Part shown: positions 8,070 to 16,960 of the stretch, piece after piece
Position numbering within the stretch: the first letter of the stretch is position 1
Layout of the letters: every line of letters begins with the position of its first letter
From: Kineosporia succinea
Lineage (GTDB): Bacteria; Actinomycetota; Actinomycetes; Actinomycetales; Kineosporiaceae
Reading direction: 5' to 3'
DNA: 64,000 nt
NCBI RefSeq assembly: GCF_030811555.1
Contig: NZ_JAUSQZ010000001.1
Span: forward strand, 6,321,241 to 6,385,240
Program-made: the position numbers and the translations under genes
Notes under the pieces: generated by a model
The model's input: the letters and a program-made list of their open reading frames with translations, nothing else
What the model was told of the DNA's origin: nothing
Database searches by the model: none

Positions 8070-9620
8070 GTGAGCTTCGCACGGGTTCAGGCCGTCCGCA
8101 GAAACACTTTCGCGGGCGGCGGGGCCCTGCTCGCCGTGGCCTTCGTGCTGCTGGTGCTGCCGGCGGCGCTGGGCCCCTCCTCGGCCACCCCGCCGCTGGG
8201 CCCGCGCGGTTCCTGGCCGGCCTGGGACCTCGGCCTGAACCCGCCCGACGGGCTGGTGATCGTGGCGCTGGCCGGGGGTTACCTGCTGGCCGCCGCCGGG
8301 TTGTGGCTGGGCCTGCGCTCGGGCCGGGCGCCCACCCCGAAGCGCGTCGCCCAGTTGTCGGTGCTGATGACCGTGCTGTTCGTGCTGGTGGCGCCGTTCG
8401 GCTCGGCCGACCACCTCAGTTACGTGGCGTACGGCCGGATCAAGGCCCTGGGCGGCGACCCGTACCTGGTCCCGCCCGACGCCTGGCCCGGTGCGGACGC
8501 CGTGATCGGCTCGGTCGAGGCGCCGTGGGAGGGCACGACGAGCGTCTACGGCCCGGTCGCGACCGCCGTCTTCGACCTGGTGGCGCGTCTGGGTGGCGGC
8601 GACCTGCGGCTGACGGTGTGGCTGTGGCAGCTCGTGGTCGGGGCGGCGTTCCTGCTGACCGGCTGGCTGCTGTACCGCCTCGCACCGCCGGAGCTGAAGT
8701 CGCGGGTGAGCCTGCTCTGGCTGCTGAACCCCGCGCTGGCCGCCGTTCTCGTGGGCGGTGCGCACCTCGACACCCTCGCCGCGGCCGGTGGGGTGGCCGG
8801 TGCGGCGCTGCTGATCCTGGGGCGCGGCCCGGTGGTCTGGGTGCTGGCCGGCGCCGCGTTCGCGGTCGGCGCCGGCACCAAGATGCCCTACCTGGCGATG
8901 GCGGCCGCGGCCTGGTGGGCGATCCGCTCGCGCCCGGTGCGCGAGGTCGCCCTGGTCACGGGCTCGGCCGTGGTCGGCGGGCTGCTGGTGCTGGTGCCCG
9001 GTCATCTGTGGTCGGGCCCGCACACCTACGACCAGACGCAGGCGGCGAGTCACTACGTGTCGATCGCGAGCCCCTGGCGCTCGGTCGTCAGCCTGCTCGA
9101 GGCCCTGATCGGTTCCACGGCCCGTGACCTGCTGCCGTTCCTGTTCGCCGCGCTGGCGCTGGTGATCGTCGCGGCCGCGAGCCGGCTGTTCCGGAGCGCG
9201 CCGGTGAACGAGAGCCAGAGCTTCGGCCGGGCCCTGCTGGTGCTGAGCCTGGCCTATCCGCTCGCGGCGCCGTACGTGCTGCCCTGGTACGACGCCCCGC
9301 TGTGGGTCGCGCTGGTGCTGGCCGACGTCCCCGTGGTGCTGCTGGGGCTCCTCGTCACCCGGCTCGCGGGGCTGGCGATCTCCTACGTGCCGGGCAGGGC
9401 GGACGTGCCGGGCTCGTTGCCGCTCGACGTGATGCTGGGCGTGCGCCACGTGGCCGGCCCGTTGCTGGTGCTCGGGGTGCTGGCCTGGCTGTTCAGGGCA
9501 TCGCGGCGGGCCTCGGCGCAGCGCACGAGCACGAACGCGAGCGCGACCACGGTGACGCCACGCACGACCATGGCGGCGTTGCCCATGAAACCGGGCGTGC
9601 CCCAGAGCCACGACCACTGA
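8070..9620 (+). CDS. MptB-like polyprenol-phosphomannose-dependent mannosyltransferase (GT-C)
   Basis: This 516-aa polytopic protein has about 11-12 hydrophobic segments. Its loop DHLSYVAYGRIKALGGDPYLVPP resembles the D..xY..YGR....G.DPY motif of actinobacterial GT-C mannosyltransferases of the MptA/MptB group, which lengthen cell-envelope glycans from polyprenyl-phosphomannose on the outer membrane face. The GTG at 8070 gives a short basic N-terminus before the first membrane segment. The hydrophilic last ~45 residues run into the convergent glycosyltransferase gene, a 238-base tail-to-tail overlap. Sugar and acceptor are inferred from family resemblance only. Confidence 0.7.
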   Translation: MSFARVQAVRRNTFAGGGALLAVAFVLLVLPAALGPSSATPPLGPRGSWPAWDLGLNPPDGLVIVALAGGYLLAAAGLWLGLRSGRAPTPKRVAQLSVLMTVLFVLVAPFGSADHLSYVAYGRIKALGGDPYLVPPDAWPGADAVIGSVEAPWEGTTSVYGPVATAVFDLVARLGGGDLRLTVWLWQLVVGAAFLLTGWLLYRLAPPELKSRVSLLWLLNPALAAVLVGGAHLDTLAAAGGVAGAALLILGRGPVVWVLAGAAFAVGAGTKMPYLAMAAAAWWAIRSRPVREVALVTGSAVVGGLLVLVPGHLWSGPHTYDQTQAASHYVSIASPWRSVVSLLEALIGSTARDLLPFLFAALALVIVAAASRLFRSAPVNESQSFGRALLVLSLAYPLAAPYVLPWYDAPLWVALVLADVPVVLLGLLVTRLAGLAISYVPGRADVPGSLPLDVMLGVRHVAGPLLVLGVLAWLFRASRRASAQRTSTNASATTVTPRTTMAALPMKPGVPQSHDH

Positions 9621-10681
9621 GCCCACAGCCAGATGTCGGTGACCGTGAACGCGATCACCCAGCGCCACGGCACCATGAGCACGACGAGGAACGGCACGAC
9701 CCACAGGCCGTACTGCGGGGAGTCGACGCGGCCGATGCCGATGTAGCCGGCGATCATCGCGCCGGCCACGGCCACCGCGGGGAAGGTGCCCTCGGCCTTG
9801 AAACGCTGGTGGCCGATGCGGATGAGCAGGCCCCAGAGCACGAACACGGCCGTCCAGGCGCAGATGTTGGCGACGGTGGTCTGGTTCGCGTCGAAGATCC
9901 AGTACCAGAGCGAGTTCGTGGTCTTGTCGTTGACCCGCTTGGACTGCATCGCGAACGGTCCGTACCAGCCCTCGAAGTTGACGATCATGAACGGCACGTT
10001 GAGCACGAGCGTGGTGATCACGGCGGCGCCGACCATGCGCACGCTCTCCTGCACCCGCTTGTCGAGCAGCAGCGCGATCAGGAAGGGCAGCACGAGGAAG
10101 CCGGGGTAGATCTTGGCGCTGGCCCCGAGGGCCGCGAAGACGCCCACGAGGGCGTACTTCTCCTTGCGCCAGGCCCAGAGGGCGCCGACGGACGCGGCGA
10201 CCGGCAGCAGGTCCCAGTTCAGGTACGCGTAGGCGGCGAGCTGGGGGGAGGCGGCGAACAGCAGGGCGCGCGGGCCGGCCAGGCGGTACAGCGGGATGAC
10301 GCAGATGAGCGCGAAGGGCGTCAGCGCCAGGGCGGTCACGATCCAGAAACCGTTGACCGAGTTCACCGGCAGGGCGGTGAGCCAGGCGAAGACGCCGGTC
10401 ACGACCGGGTACTCGATCTGCCCGGCGCCGAGGCGGATGACCTCGTTGCCCGAGGCGTCGATGATGTGGTTGACGGCGCCCTGGTACGGGGCGAGGTGAG
10501 CGCCCATGTCGCGCTGGTACCAGAGGGTCTGGATGTCGTTGTAGCAGACCTTGGGCTGGTGCCCGGGGTCCCAGTCGGTGAGGCAGTACGACTTCAGGCC
10601 CGCCGCGACCACCAGGGTGAGGCCGGTGATGAGCAGGAGGGGCAGCAGCCCCAGGGCGATTGCACGAGTTGGCCGGGGCAC
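9383..10681 (-). CDS. GT87/DUF2029-type membrane glycosyltransferase
   Basis: The 432-aa polytopic protein starts with a GTG at 10681. A large first external loop (residues ~30-95) contains YNDIQTLWYQRDMGAHLAPY and IEYPVVTGVFAWL, typical of GT87 (DUF2029) polyprenyl-phosphate-sugar transferases. ASAKIYPGFLVLP is the usual conserved K-x-YP segment. About ten membrane segments are predicted by eye. The last ~45 residues are Ser/Thr-rich and overlap the 3' end of the convergent MptB-like gene. It follows the PIG-V-like gene on the same strand after 80 bases, suggesting a glycan-assembly cluster. Confidence 0.75.
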   Translation of the reverse strand: MPRPTRAIALGLLPLLLITGLTLVVAAGLKSYCLTDWDPGHQPKVCYNDIQTLWYQRDMGAHLAPYQGAVNHIIDASGNEVIRLGAGQIEYPVVTGVFAWLTALPVNSVNGFWIVTALALTPFALICVIPLYRLAGPRALLFAASPQLAAYAYLNWDLLPVAASVGALWAWRKEKYALVGVFAALGASAKIYPGFLVLPFLIALLLDKRVQESVRMVGAAVITTLVLNVPFMIVNFEGWYGPFAMQSKRVNDKTTNSLWYWIFDANQTTVANICAWTAVFVLWGLLIRIGHQRFKAEGTFPAVAVAGAMIAGYIGIGRVDSPQYGLWVVPFLVVLMVPWRWVIAFTVTDIWLWAQWSWLWGTPGFMGNAAMVVRGVTVVALAFVLVRCAEARRDALNSQASTPSTSNGPATWRTPSITSSGNEPGTSALPGT

Positions 10682-10761
10682 GCTGCCCCACGATAGAGCC
10701 AGTTGAGGACGTGGTGGTCGCCGACGGGTCTCGATGTCGCCTGATTTACGTCACGGTCGGT

Positions 10762-12069
10762 TCACGGCGGTGCGATGAGGGACGCCCCGAGCCACAGCAC
10801 CACGACGATCACCTGCAGCGCCGCCAGCACCGGAACCACCCAGGTCAGGGCCTTGGGTGGGATCAGCAGGCCGATCGCGACGAAGGCGGGCAGCAGCAGC
10901 ACCTCGGCGCGGGGCCGGAACCCGACCTGGCTGGAGACCAGGCTGACCACGATCAGCACGGCGGTGTACGCGAGCCAGGGCAGTGGCAGGGTGTGCCGGA
11001 ATCGGGCGAGCGCGACCAGGGCCACGGCCATGAAGACGACGGCGATGGTCATGACCGCGCGGCTCGGGCTGTGCAACGGGTCGTAGAGGCCTCCGAGCGA
11101 GGTGAGGGCCTTCCTGCCCCAGTCCATGTGCTGGTCCCAGCCCTCGGCCTGGGTGCGGTTCCAGGTGCCGGGGGAGCCGGTCCAGATCCAGACGAAGATC
11201 AGGTAGCCGATCGGTCCGAGGGGCGCGAGAGCGGGTGCGATCAGGGCCTTGAGGTCGCGGCCGGCGGCGCGCCGGGTGCGGTCGACGGGGGACGCCCCTG
11301 TCGCCTCGGCCGCCCCGGTCGTGTCGGGCGCGGCGGTCGCGTCCGTCGCCCCGGTCGTGTCGGTCGTGTCGGGCGCGTCGGTGCGGTGCGGGTTCCGCAG
11401 GGCGAGGAGGGCGGCGACCGCGCAGGCGACGGTGAGGGCGAGCCCGACGTCGGCGCGCACGGTGCCGGCGAGGAGGGCGGCGATCCCGGCGAACAGCCAG
11501 CGGCGGCGGTGCAGGAACAGGAGACAGGCGCCGGCCAGGGCGGCGGCGAGCGCCTCGGTGTAGGCCCACGAGAACACGGCCGTGCCGGGGAAGAACGCGA
11601 AGACGACGGCGGCGGTGCGCCCGGCCTCGGGGGCGCCGACGGCCTGGCCGAGTTTCAGCACCAGCAGCACGGCGACGGCCCCGCCGGCCAGCGACACCGC
11701 GACGCCGGTGAACAACGGGCCGAGGCCGATCGCGTCGCCGGCGGCGATGAGCGCGGGGTAGCCGGGGAAGAACGCGAGGGTGGTGGGTCCGCCGTCGGCC
11801 GGGAGGCTGTGCGGGTAGCCCTCGGCCGCCAGGCGCAGGTACCAGGTGGCGTCCCAGCAGCGGGCCAGCGCGGCCATGCCCTCGATCGGGCGGGGCTCGG
11901 TGTCGCCGCAGCGGATGCCCGAGAGGTTCAGCGTGTTCACGGTGGCCGTGGCCGCCGCGATGCTCAGGCGCGAGAGCAGGTAGAGCAGCAGTACGCCCGG
12001 GGCACCGGGGGCGCTCCGGGCGATCTGCTTCAGGACGCGTGGGCCGGACGGGACGGTGTCAGTCGCCAA
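10762..12069 (-). CDS. PIG-V-like membrane mannosyltransferase
   Basis: The 435-aa polytopic protein has the segment ARCWDATWYLRLAAEGYP followed by LAFFPGYPALI. These match the (R/C)WD..WY..IA..GY and FFP.YP motifs of PIG-V-type GT-C mannosyltransferases; the Asp is the expected catalytic base. A cytoplasmic insert of ~30 residues (Thr/Ala/Asp repeats near residue 232-262) splits the membrane segments and varies freely in such proteins. The start is a TTG at 12069. It is upstream of, and probably cotranscribed with, the GT87-like gene. Donor is likely polyprenyl-phosphomannose (family knowledge); the acceptor is unknown. Confidence 0.75.
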   Translation of the reverse strand: MATDTVPSGPRVLKQIARSAPGAPGVLLLYLLSRLSIAAATATVNTLNLSGIRCGDTEPRPIEGMAALARCWDATWYLRLAAEGYPHSLPADGGPTTLAFFPGYPALIAAGDAIGLGPLFTGVAVSLAGGAVAVLLVLKLGQAVGAPEAGRTAAVVFAFFPGTAVFSWAYTEALAAALAGACLLFLHRRRWLFAGIAALLAGTVRADVGLALTVACAVAALLALRNPHRTDAPDTTDTTGATDATAAPDTTGAAEATGASPVDRTRRAAGRDLKALIAPALAPLGPIGYLIFVWIWTGSPGTWNRTQAEGWDQHMDWGRKALTSLGGLYDPLHSPSRAVMTIAVVFMAVALVALARFRHTLPLPWLAYTAVLIVVSLVSSQVGFRPRAEVLLLPAFVAIGLLIPPKALTWVVPVLAALQVIVVVLWLGASLIAPP

Positions 12070-12173
12070 CGGGCGCCCCAGAGATCACGGTCGGCCAACT
12101 TACTGGGTCGATGTGTCCGGAAGCCATCCGGATCGGTGACCACGACGTCCACCGTCGAAGGGGTGGCCGTCGG

Positions 12174-13232
12174 TCAGGTCAGCGCGGGCACGGGGGAGGG
12201 GGCCGGGGTCCCGGCGTTCTGGTCGCGCCGCGACGAGCGGGCGGTGCCGATCGCCGTCAGCACCGCACCGGCCGCGAGCCAGACCACGAGCACGATGATC
12301 GAGTGCGTGGCGCCGTGCCCGTCGAAGAACGCGGTGGAGCGCAGCAGCCAGCCCGCGGCGCCCGGCGGCAGGAACTGCCCGAACTCCCCGGACCAGCCCG
12401 GCAGCATCTCGGGCGCGCTGGTGGTGCCCGAGAACGGGTTGCCCAGCAGCATCATGGTGACGGCACCGATCGCGAACCCGGCCGTGCCGAGCAGCGATTC
12501 GAGACCGAGGATGACGAACGACGTCGCCGCCACCGACAGCGCGATCGCCCCGGCGTTGGCCCAGTAGCTGCCCTCGAGCGAGCCCAGCCAGAACTGCAGG
12601 ATCGCGGCCATGGCGAGTCCGCCCGTGATCGAGTAGGCCAGGGCGCCGGTCAGACGGCGCCCGGCCCCGCGGACGCGGTTGCTGAGCAGCACGGCCGCGA
12701 GCATGCCGCCGAGCACGAGGGGCAGCGAGCCGGCCGCGAGACCGGCGCCGCGCGGGTCGTCGGCGGGCAGCGGGGCGAGGTCGCGGATGGCGGCGGTCGT
12801 CGAGGCGGTGGTCGAGGCGGCGGCCGGGGCCTCACCGGTGGTCTGGTTCTGGGCGGCGGCCAGGGCCTGACCCAGCGACTGCAGGGCCTGGGCCACGACC
12901 GGGCCGGCGGCCGTGGCCGTGATCACCTGCGGCGAGCCGGAACTCACGTCGATCGCGCCGTAGACCTCGCGCTCGCCGATCGCGTGCTCGGCGGCGGCGG
13001 TGTCGGCGAGGGGCACGACGTCGAAGGCGCCGGGGGACTTCTGCTCCAGCGCGGCGCTCACCTGCTCGACCGCGGCGGCGGGCCCGGCGACGGCCAGCGG
13101 GATGTCGTGCAGCGACGCGCGGGTCGCGGGCCAGGCGAACGCGGTGAGGATCGCGCTGATGATCAGGGTCAGGGCTCCCACCATGACGGCCACCTGCGAC
13201 CAGGGGGACTTCTCCGGGGTCCGCGTGGACAT
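12174..13232 (-). CDS. ABC-2/YhgE-like membrane protein, TetR-controlled
   Basis: The 352-aa protein has one N-terminal membrane helix (about 16-36), an extracytoplasmic region of ~130 residues with a Thr/Ala-rich linker, and five or six C-terminal helices. This layout is typical of ABC-2-type or YhgE/Pip-like (DUF3533-type) permeases. No ATPase lies beside it. The ATG at 13232 has AGGAG seven bases upstream. It is divergent from a TetR gene and the 107-base spacer holds two identical-type operators, so it is very probably repressed by that regulator. Drug or lipid export is a guess. Confidence 0.7.
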   Translation of the reverse strand: MSTRTPEKSPWSQVAVMVGALTLIISAILTAFAWPATRASLHDIPLAVAGPAAAVEQVSAALEQKSPGAFDVVPLADTAAAEHAIGEREVYGAIDVSSGSPQVITATAAGPVVAQALQSLGQALAAAQNQTTGEAPAAASTTASTTAAIRDLAPLPADDPRGAGLAAGSLPLVLGGMLAAVLLSNRVRGAGRRLTGALAYSITGGLAMAAILQFWLGSLEGSYWANAGAIALSVAATSFVILGLESLLGTAGFAIGAVTMMLLGNPFSGTTSAPEMLPGWSGEFGQFLPPGAAGWLLRSTAFFDGHGATHSIIVLVVWLAAGAVLTAIGTARSSRRDQNAGTPAPSPVPALT

Positions 13233-13263
13233 GACGACTCCTGAGTGACGCTGAATGAAAGAG

Positions 13264-13277
13264 AACGGACGTTCGTT
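13264..13277. promoter_or_regulatory. TetR-type operator, copy 1
   Basis: AACGGACGTTCGTT is a near-perfect palindrome centred on ACGT. A second copy lies 48 bases away (13312-13325), giving the consensus AACGRACGTTCGYT. Position between the divergent permease and tetR starts supports autoregulation and control of both genes. Confidence 0.7.
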
Positions 13278-13311
13278 TTGAACGATGGACCGCACCGCGC
13301 CGCTTGTCAAG

Positions 13312-13325
13312 AACGAACGTTCGCT
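13312..13325. promoter_or_regulatory. TetR-type operator, copy 2
   Basis: AACGAACGTTCGCT contains the perfect palindrome CGAACGTTCG. It lies 14 bases before the tetR ATG and shares 12 of 14 bases with copy 1, which favours binding by the adjacent TetR protein. Confidence 0.7.
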
Positions 13326-13339
13326 TTTAAGGTGACGCC

Positions 13340-13945
13340 ATGCCCCGCGTCACCGAGGAGTACCGCACCGCCCGCCGTGCCGAGATCCTGTCCGCGGCGG
13401 GGGAGCTGTTCGCCCGCAACGGGTTCCACGCCACGTCGATGGCCGACATCATCTCCGCCTCGGGGCTGTCGGCGGGTGCGGTGTACCGGTACTTCCGCAG
13501 TAAGGAAGAGCTGATCGGCTCGGTCGCCGACGTTGCTCTGGGGTCGGCCGACGAGGTCGCCGCCCGGATGCTGGCCGACGGGGCCGTGCCCTCGCCGGCC
13601 ACGGCGATCGGCGCCATGCTCGACAACATCGTGCACCGCGTGGCCCGCGAGGCCGTGCCCGGCGTCGACCTGACCCGCATCGTCATCCAGGTCTGGGCCG
13701 AGTCGGCGCGCAACCCGGCGCTGGCCGAGCGGGTGCACCAGGCGTTCGAGGTGATCCGGGGCTGCTACGCCGAGGTGGCCCGCCGGCGTCAGGCCGCGGG
13801 GCTCCTGCCCGCCGACGCCGACCCGCTGCAGGTGGCGTCGGCCATGCTCGGTGTCAGCCAGGGGTTCCTGGTGCAGAACCTGCTGATCCCCGGCACCACG
13901 ATCGACGGCTACCTGGCCGGCGTGCGCCCGCTGCTCGGGGACTGA
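13340..13945 (+). CDS. TetR/AcrR family transcriptional regulator
   Basis: The 201-aa protein has the standard N-terminal TetR HTH: AEILSAAGELFARNGFHATSMADIISASGLSAGAVYRYFRSKEEL spans about residues 14-60, ending in the diagnostic YRYF-K-EL. The C-terminal ~140 residues form the ligand-binding/dimer domain with QVWAESARNP. The ATG at 13340 follows a short GGTG-type site. It is divergent from the ABC-2-like membrane gene, and two palindromic operators lie between them. The ligand cannot be inferred. Confidence 0.92.
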   Translation: MPRVTEEYRTARRAEILSAAGELFARNGFHATSMADIISASGLSAGAVYRYFRSKEELIGSVADVALGSADEVAARMLADGAVPSPATAIGAMLDNIVHRVAREAVPGVDLTRIVIQVWAESARNPALAERVHQAFEVIRGCYAEVARRRQAAGLLPADADPLQVASAMLGVSQGFLVQNLLIPGTTIDGYLAGVRPLLGD

Positions 13946-13999
13946 CGTCCGCAGCCGTCGGCGACCACGTCGTCCCTCGTTGACGCCCGCAAAGACGAA

Positions 14000-14029
14000 C
14001 GGGCCCGGCGGGAGAACCCGCCGGGCCCG
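14000..14029. terminator. Bidirectional terminator between tetR and katG
   Basis: Thirteen-base perfect arms (14000-14012 and 14017-14029) of G+C only close on an AGAA tetraloop. It lies between the convergent tetR and katG stop codons and can serve both. Confidence 0.8.
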
Positions 14030-14065
14030 GACGTGGCGCCGAGAATCAGACCGCCGTGCTGAGGA

Positions 14066-16294
14066 TCAGACGGCCACGGCCTTCTTCAGGTCGAACCGGT
14101 CGGCGTCCATGACCTTGACCCACGCGGCCACGAAGTCGTTGACGAACTTCGTCTTCGCGTCCTCGCTGGCGTAGACCTCGGCCAGGGCGCGCAGCACCGA
14201 GTTGGAGCCGAAGATCAGGTCGACCGCGGTGGCGGTGTACCTGACCTCGTCGGTGGCCAGGTCCCGGATCTCGTAGAGGTGCTCGCCCTCGGCGGCGGCC
14301 TTCCACTTCGTGCCGGGCGAGAGCAGGTTGACGAAGAAGTCGTTCGTCAGCTGACCCGGCTTGTCGGTGAGCACACCGTGGGCGGAACCGCCGACGTTGT
14401 TGCCGAGCACCCGCAGGCCACCGATGAGAACGGTGGTCTCCGGCGCGGTCAGGTTGAGCATGTACGCGCGGTCGACGAGAAGCACCTCGGGCTGGGTCTT
14501 CTCACCCTCGCGCAGGAACTGGCGGAAGCCGTCGGCCCGCGGCTCGAGCACCGCGAACGACTCCACGTCGGTGTCCTCCTGCGTGGCGTCGGTGCGACCG
14601 GCGTGGAACGGGACGGTCACCTCGACCCCGGCGTCCTTCGCGGCCTTCTCGACGGCGGCCGAACCGGCCAGCACGATCAGGTCGGCGAGGGAGATCGTGG
14701 TCCCGGACTCGCTGCGGATGCCCTCGAGGACACCGAGCACCTTGGAGAGCTGCTCGGGCTGGTTGACCTCCCAGTTCTTCTGCGGCTCGAGCGCGATGCG
14801 GGCGCCGTTCGCGCCACCGCGCATGTCGGTGGAACGGTAGGTCGCGGCGCTCGACCAGGCGGTCTGCACCAGCTCGGACACGGACAGGCCGGATTCGAGC
14901 ACCTTGGCCTTGAGCGTGGCCACGTCGGCGTCGGAGACCGCGGAGGTCGCGGCCGGAACCGGGTCCTGCCACAGCTGCGGCTCGGCCACCCACGGGCCGA
15001 GGAAGCGGCTGACCGGTCCCATGTCACGGTGCAGGAGCTTGTACCAGGCCTTGGCGAAGGCGAGGCGGAACTCCTCCGGGTTCTCGAGGAAACGCTTCGA
15101 GATCGCGCCGTAGACCGGGTCGAAGCGCAGCGACAGGTCGGTCGTGAGCATCGTCGGGCGGTACTTCTTCGACGCGTCGTAGGCGTCGGGGATGATCTCC
15201 TCGTCGGTCTTGGCGACGTAGTGCTTGCCGCCGCCCGGGCCGGTCGTCAGCTCCCACTCGTAGCCGAAGAGGATCTCGAAGAAGCGGTTGCTCCACTCGG
15301 TCGGCCGGTCGGTCCACGTGACCTCGATGCCCGAGGTGATGGTGTCCTTGCCCTTGCCCGAGCCGTGGTTCGAGAGCCAGCCCAGACCCTGCGCCTCGAT
15401 GCCCTCGCCCTCCGGCTCCGGGCCGACGTCACCCGTGTGGGCGCCGTGCGTCTTGCCGAAGGTGTGGCCACCGGCGATGAGGGCGACGGTCTCCTCGTCG
15501 TTCATCGCCATCCGGGCGAAGGTCTCGCGGATGAAGTGCGCGGCCTGGACGAAGTCGGCGTTGCCCTTGGGACCCTCGGGGTTGACGTAGATGAGACCCA
15601 TCTCCGTCGCCCCGACGCCCGGGAGCATGTCCTTCTCCGAGGTGTACCGGGTGTCGGCCAGCCAGGTGTCCTCCGGGCCCCAGAAGATCTCCTCCGGCTC
15701 CCACACGTCGGGACGGCCGAAGCCGAAGCCGAACGTCTTGAAGCCCATCGACTCCAGGGCCACGTTCCCGGCGAGCACGAGCAGGTCGGCCCAGGAGACC
15801 TTCTGGCCGTACTTCTGCTTGACCGGCCACAGCAGGCGGCGGGCCTTGTCCAGGTTGGCGTTGTCGGGCCAGCTGTTCAGCGGGGCGAAACGCTGCCCGC
15901 CGTCACCGGCGCCACCGCGGCCGTCCTCGATGCGGTAGGTGCCGGCGGCGTGCCAGCTCATGCGGATCATCAGGCCGCCGTAGTGCCCGAAGTCGGCCGG
16001 CCACCAGTCCTGCGAGGTGGTGAGGACCTCGGTGATGTCGGCCTTCAGCGCCTCGACGTCGAGCTTGGCGAACTCGGCGGCGTAGTCGAAGTCGTCACCC
16101 AGCGGGTTGCCCTTGGACGAGTGCGCGTGCAGCACCGTCAGGTCGAGCTGGTTCGGCCACCAGTCGCGGTTGCCCCGCGGGTTGTCGACCTTGCTGGTCG
16201 GCGGCTTGATCGCCGGGTTCTCGCTCTCGCTGCCGTTCGCGGTCGCCGAGTCGTGCGCGACCGGGCAGCCGCCCGCGTTCTGGGTGTCGCTCAT
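14066..16294 (-). CDS. katG: Catalase-peroxidase KatG
   Basis: The 742-aa bifunctional haem enzyme removes H2O2 by catalase and peroxidase activity. All key residues are present: distal Arg111-Trp114-His115 (in [11 protein letters not shown]), proximal His277 (in [10 protein letters not shown]), and the Trp114-Tyr236-Met262 set that forms the catalase-specific cross-link. Length is full for the family and includes the non-catalytic C-terminal repeat domain. Of two in-frame ATGs, 16294 is preferred because GGAAGG is six bases upstream; the other (16300) abuts it. The stop of furA is 23 bases upstream, giving the classical actinobacterial furA-katG operon, presumably induced by peroxide through FurA. 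The N-terminus carries GGCPVAH. Confidence 0.97.
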   Translation of the reverse strand: MSDTQNAGGCPVAHDSATANGSESENPAIKPPTSKVDNPRGNRDWWPNQLDLTVLHAHSSKGNPLGDDFDYAAEFAKLDVEALKADITEVLTTSQDWWPADFGHYGGLMIRMSWHAAGTYRIEDGRGGAGDGGQRFAPLNSWPDNANLDKARRLLWPVKQKYGQKVSWADLLVLAGNVALESMGFKTFGFGFGRPDVWEPEEIFWGPEDTWLADTRYTSEKDMLPGVGATEMGLIYVNPEGPKGNADFVQAAHFIRETFARMAMNDEETVALIAGGHTFGKTHGAHTGDVGPEPEGEGIEAQGLGWLSNHGSGKGKDTITSGIEVTWTDRPTEWSNRFFEILFGYEWELTTGPGGGKHYVAKTDEEIIPDAYDASKKYRPTMLTTDLSLRFDPVYGAISKRFLENPEEFRLAFAKAWYKLLHRDMGPVSRFLGPWVAEPQLWQDPVPAATSAVSDADVATLKAKVLESGLSVSELVQTAWSSAATYRSTDMRGGANGARIALEPQKNWEVNQPEQLSKVLGVLEGIRSESGTTISLADLIVLAGSAAVEKAAKDAGVEVTVPFHAGRTDATQEDTDVESFAVLEPRADGFRQFLREGEKTQPEVLLVDRAYMLNLTAPETTVLIGGLRVLGNNVGGSAHGVLTDKPGQLTNDFFVNLLSPGTKWKAAAEGEHLYEIRDLATDEVRYTATAVDLIFGSNSVLRALAEVYASEDAKTKFVNDFVAAWVKVMDADRFDLKKAVAV

Positions 16295-16317
16295 GTGCAT
16301 CCTTCCGGGCTGGCCAA

Positions 16318-16746
16318 TCAATGACGTGTGCTCGCGGCCGAGCACTGCGGGCAGGTGCCCCAGTACACGACCTCCGCCTCGTCGACCACGAAGCCGTGAT
16401 CGTCCGAAGCGGTAAGACAGGGGGTGTGGCCCACGGCGCACTCCACGTCGGCGATCGCTCCACAGGATCGGCACACGACGTGGTGATGGTTGTCGCCCAC
16501 CCGGGTCTCGTACCGCGCGTTCGCCCCGGTCGGCTGGATCTTGCGGATCAGCCGGGCGTCGGTCAGGGCGCGCAGGACGTCGTAGACCGCCTGGTGGGAG
16601 ACGGTGGGCAGTTCGGCCCGCACCAGGCTGATCACCGTGTCGGTGTCGACGTGCGGGTGCTCGTGCAGGGCGGTGAGAACCGCCAGGCGGGGCCGCGTCA
16701 CGCGCAGCGAGGCCGAGCGCAGCTGGGCCTCGAAGTCGGACGTCAT
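16318..16746 (-). CDS. furA: FurA, Fur-family peroxide-responsive repressor
   Basis: The 142-aa Fur-family protein has an N-terminal winged helix (residues ~10-85, with [20 protein letters not shown] as the recognition region) and a C-terminal metal domain containing [10 protein letters not shown] second Cys pair (CPQC) near the end completes a structural zinc site. Genes directly upstream of katG in actinobacteria encode FurA, which represses its own operon and is inactivated by oxidation (established knowledge). A palindromic AT-rich element just upstream of the ATG is the likely operator. Confidence 0.93.
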   Translation of the reverse strand: MTSDFEAQLRSASLRVTRPRLAVLTALHEHPHVDTDTVISLVRAELPTVSHQAVYDVLRALTDARLIRKIQPTGANARYETRVGDNHHHVVCRSCGAIADVECAVGHTPCLTASDDHGFVVDEAEVVYWGTCPQCSAASTRH

Positions 16747-16769
16747 GCCAACGACCTTAGGCCACTTTT

Positions 16770-16784
16770 CTTGACCAGTTCAAG
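16770..16784. promoter_or_regulatory. Probable FurA operator
   Basis: CTTGACCAGTTCAAG has inverted CTTGA/TCAAG arms in an A/T-rich patch 24 bases before the furA ATG. The location and symmetry fit autoregulation of furA-katG. Confidence 0.6.
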
Positions 16785-16960
16785 TTAACTCTCCGCGGCA
16801 TCCGGATGACGCAGAGCTGGCGGCAGCCCACTCTACGTGACGCCGGGCCGTCTGGCGTGGTCCTTACGGCATGATTCGGCCGTGACCGAACGTGTGGTGC
16901 GTGTGCCGCTGGAGGCGGACGCCGTCATAGCGCGGCTGGCTGCTCATCCCCGGCTTCCCC

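Noticed and set aside
14279-16324. A 681-codon open frame antisense to katG
   Set aside because: The katG frame contains every catalytic residue; the antisense frame is a codon-bias shadow.
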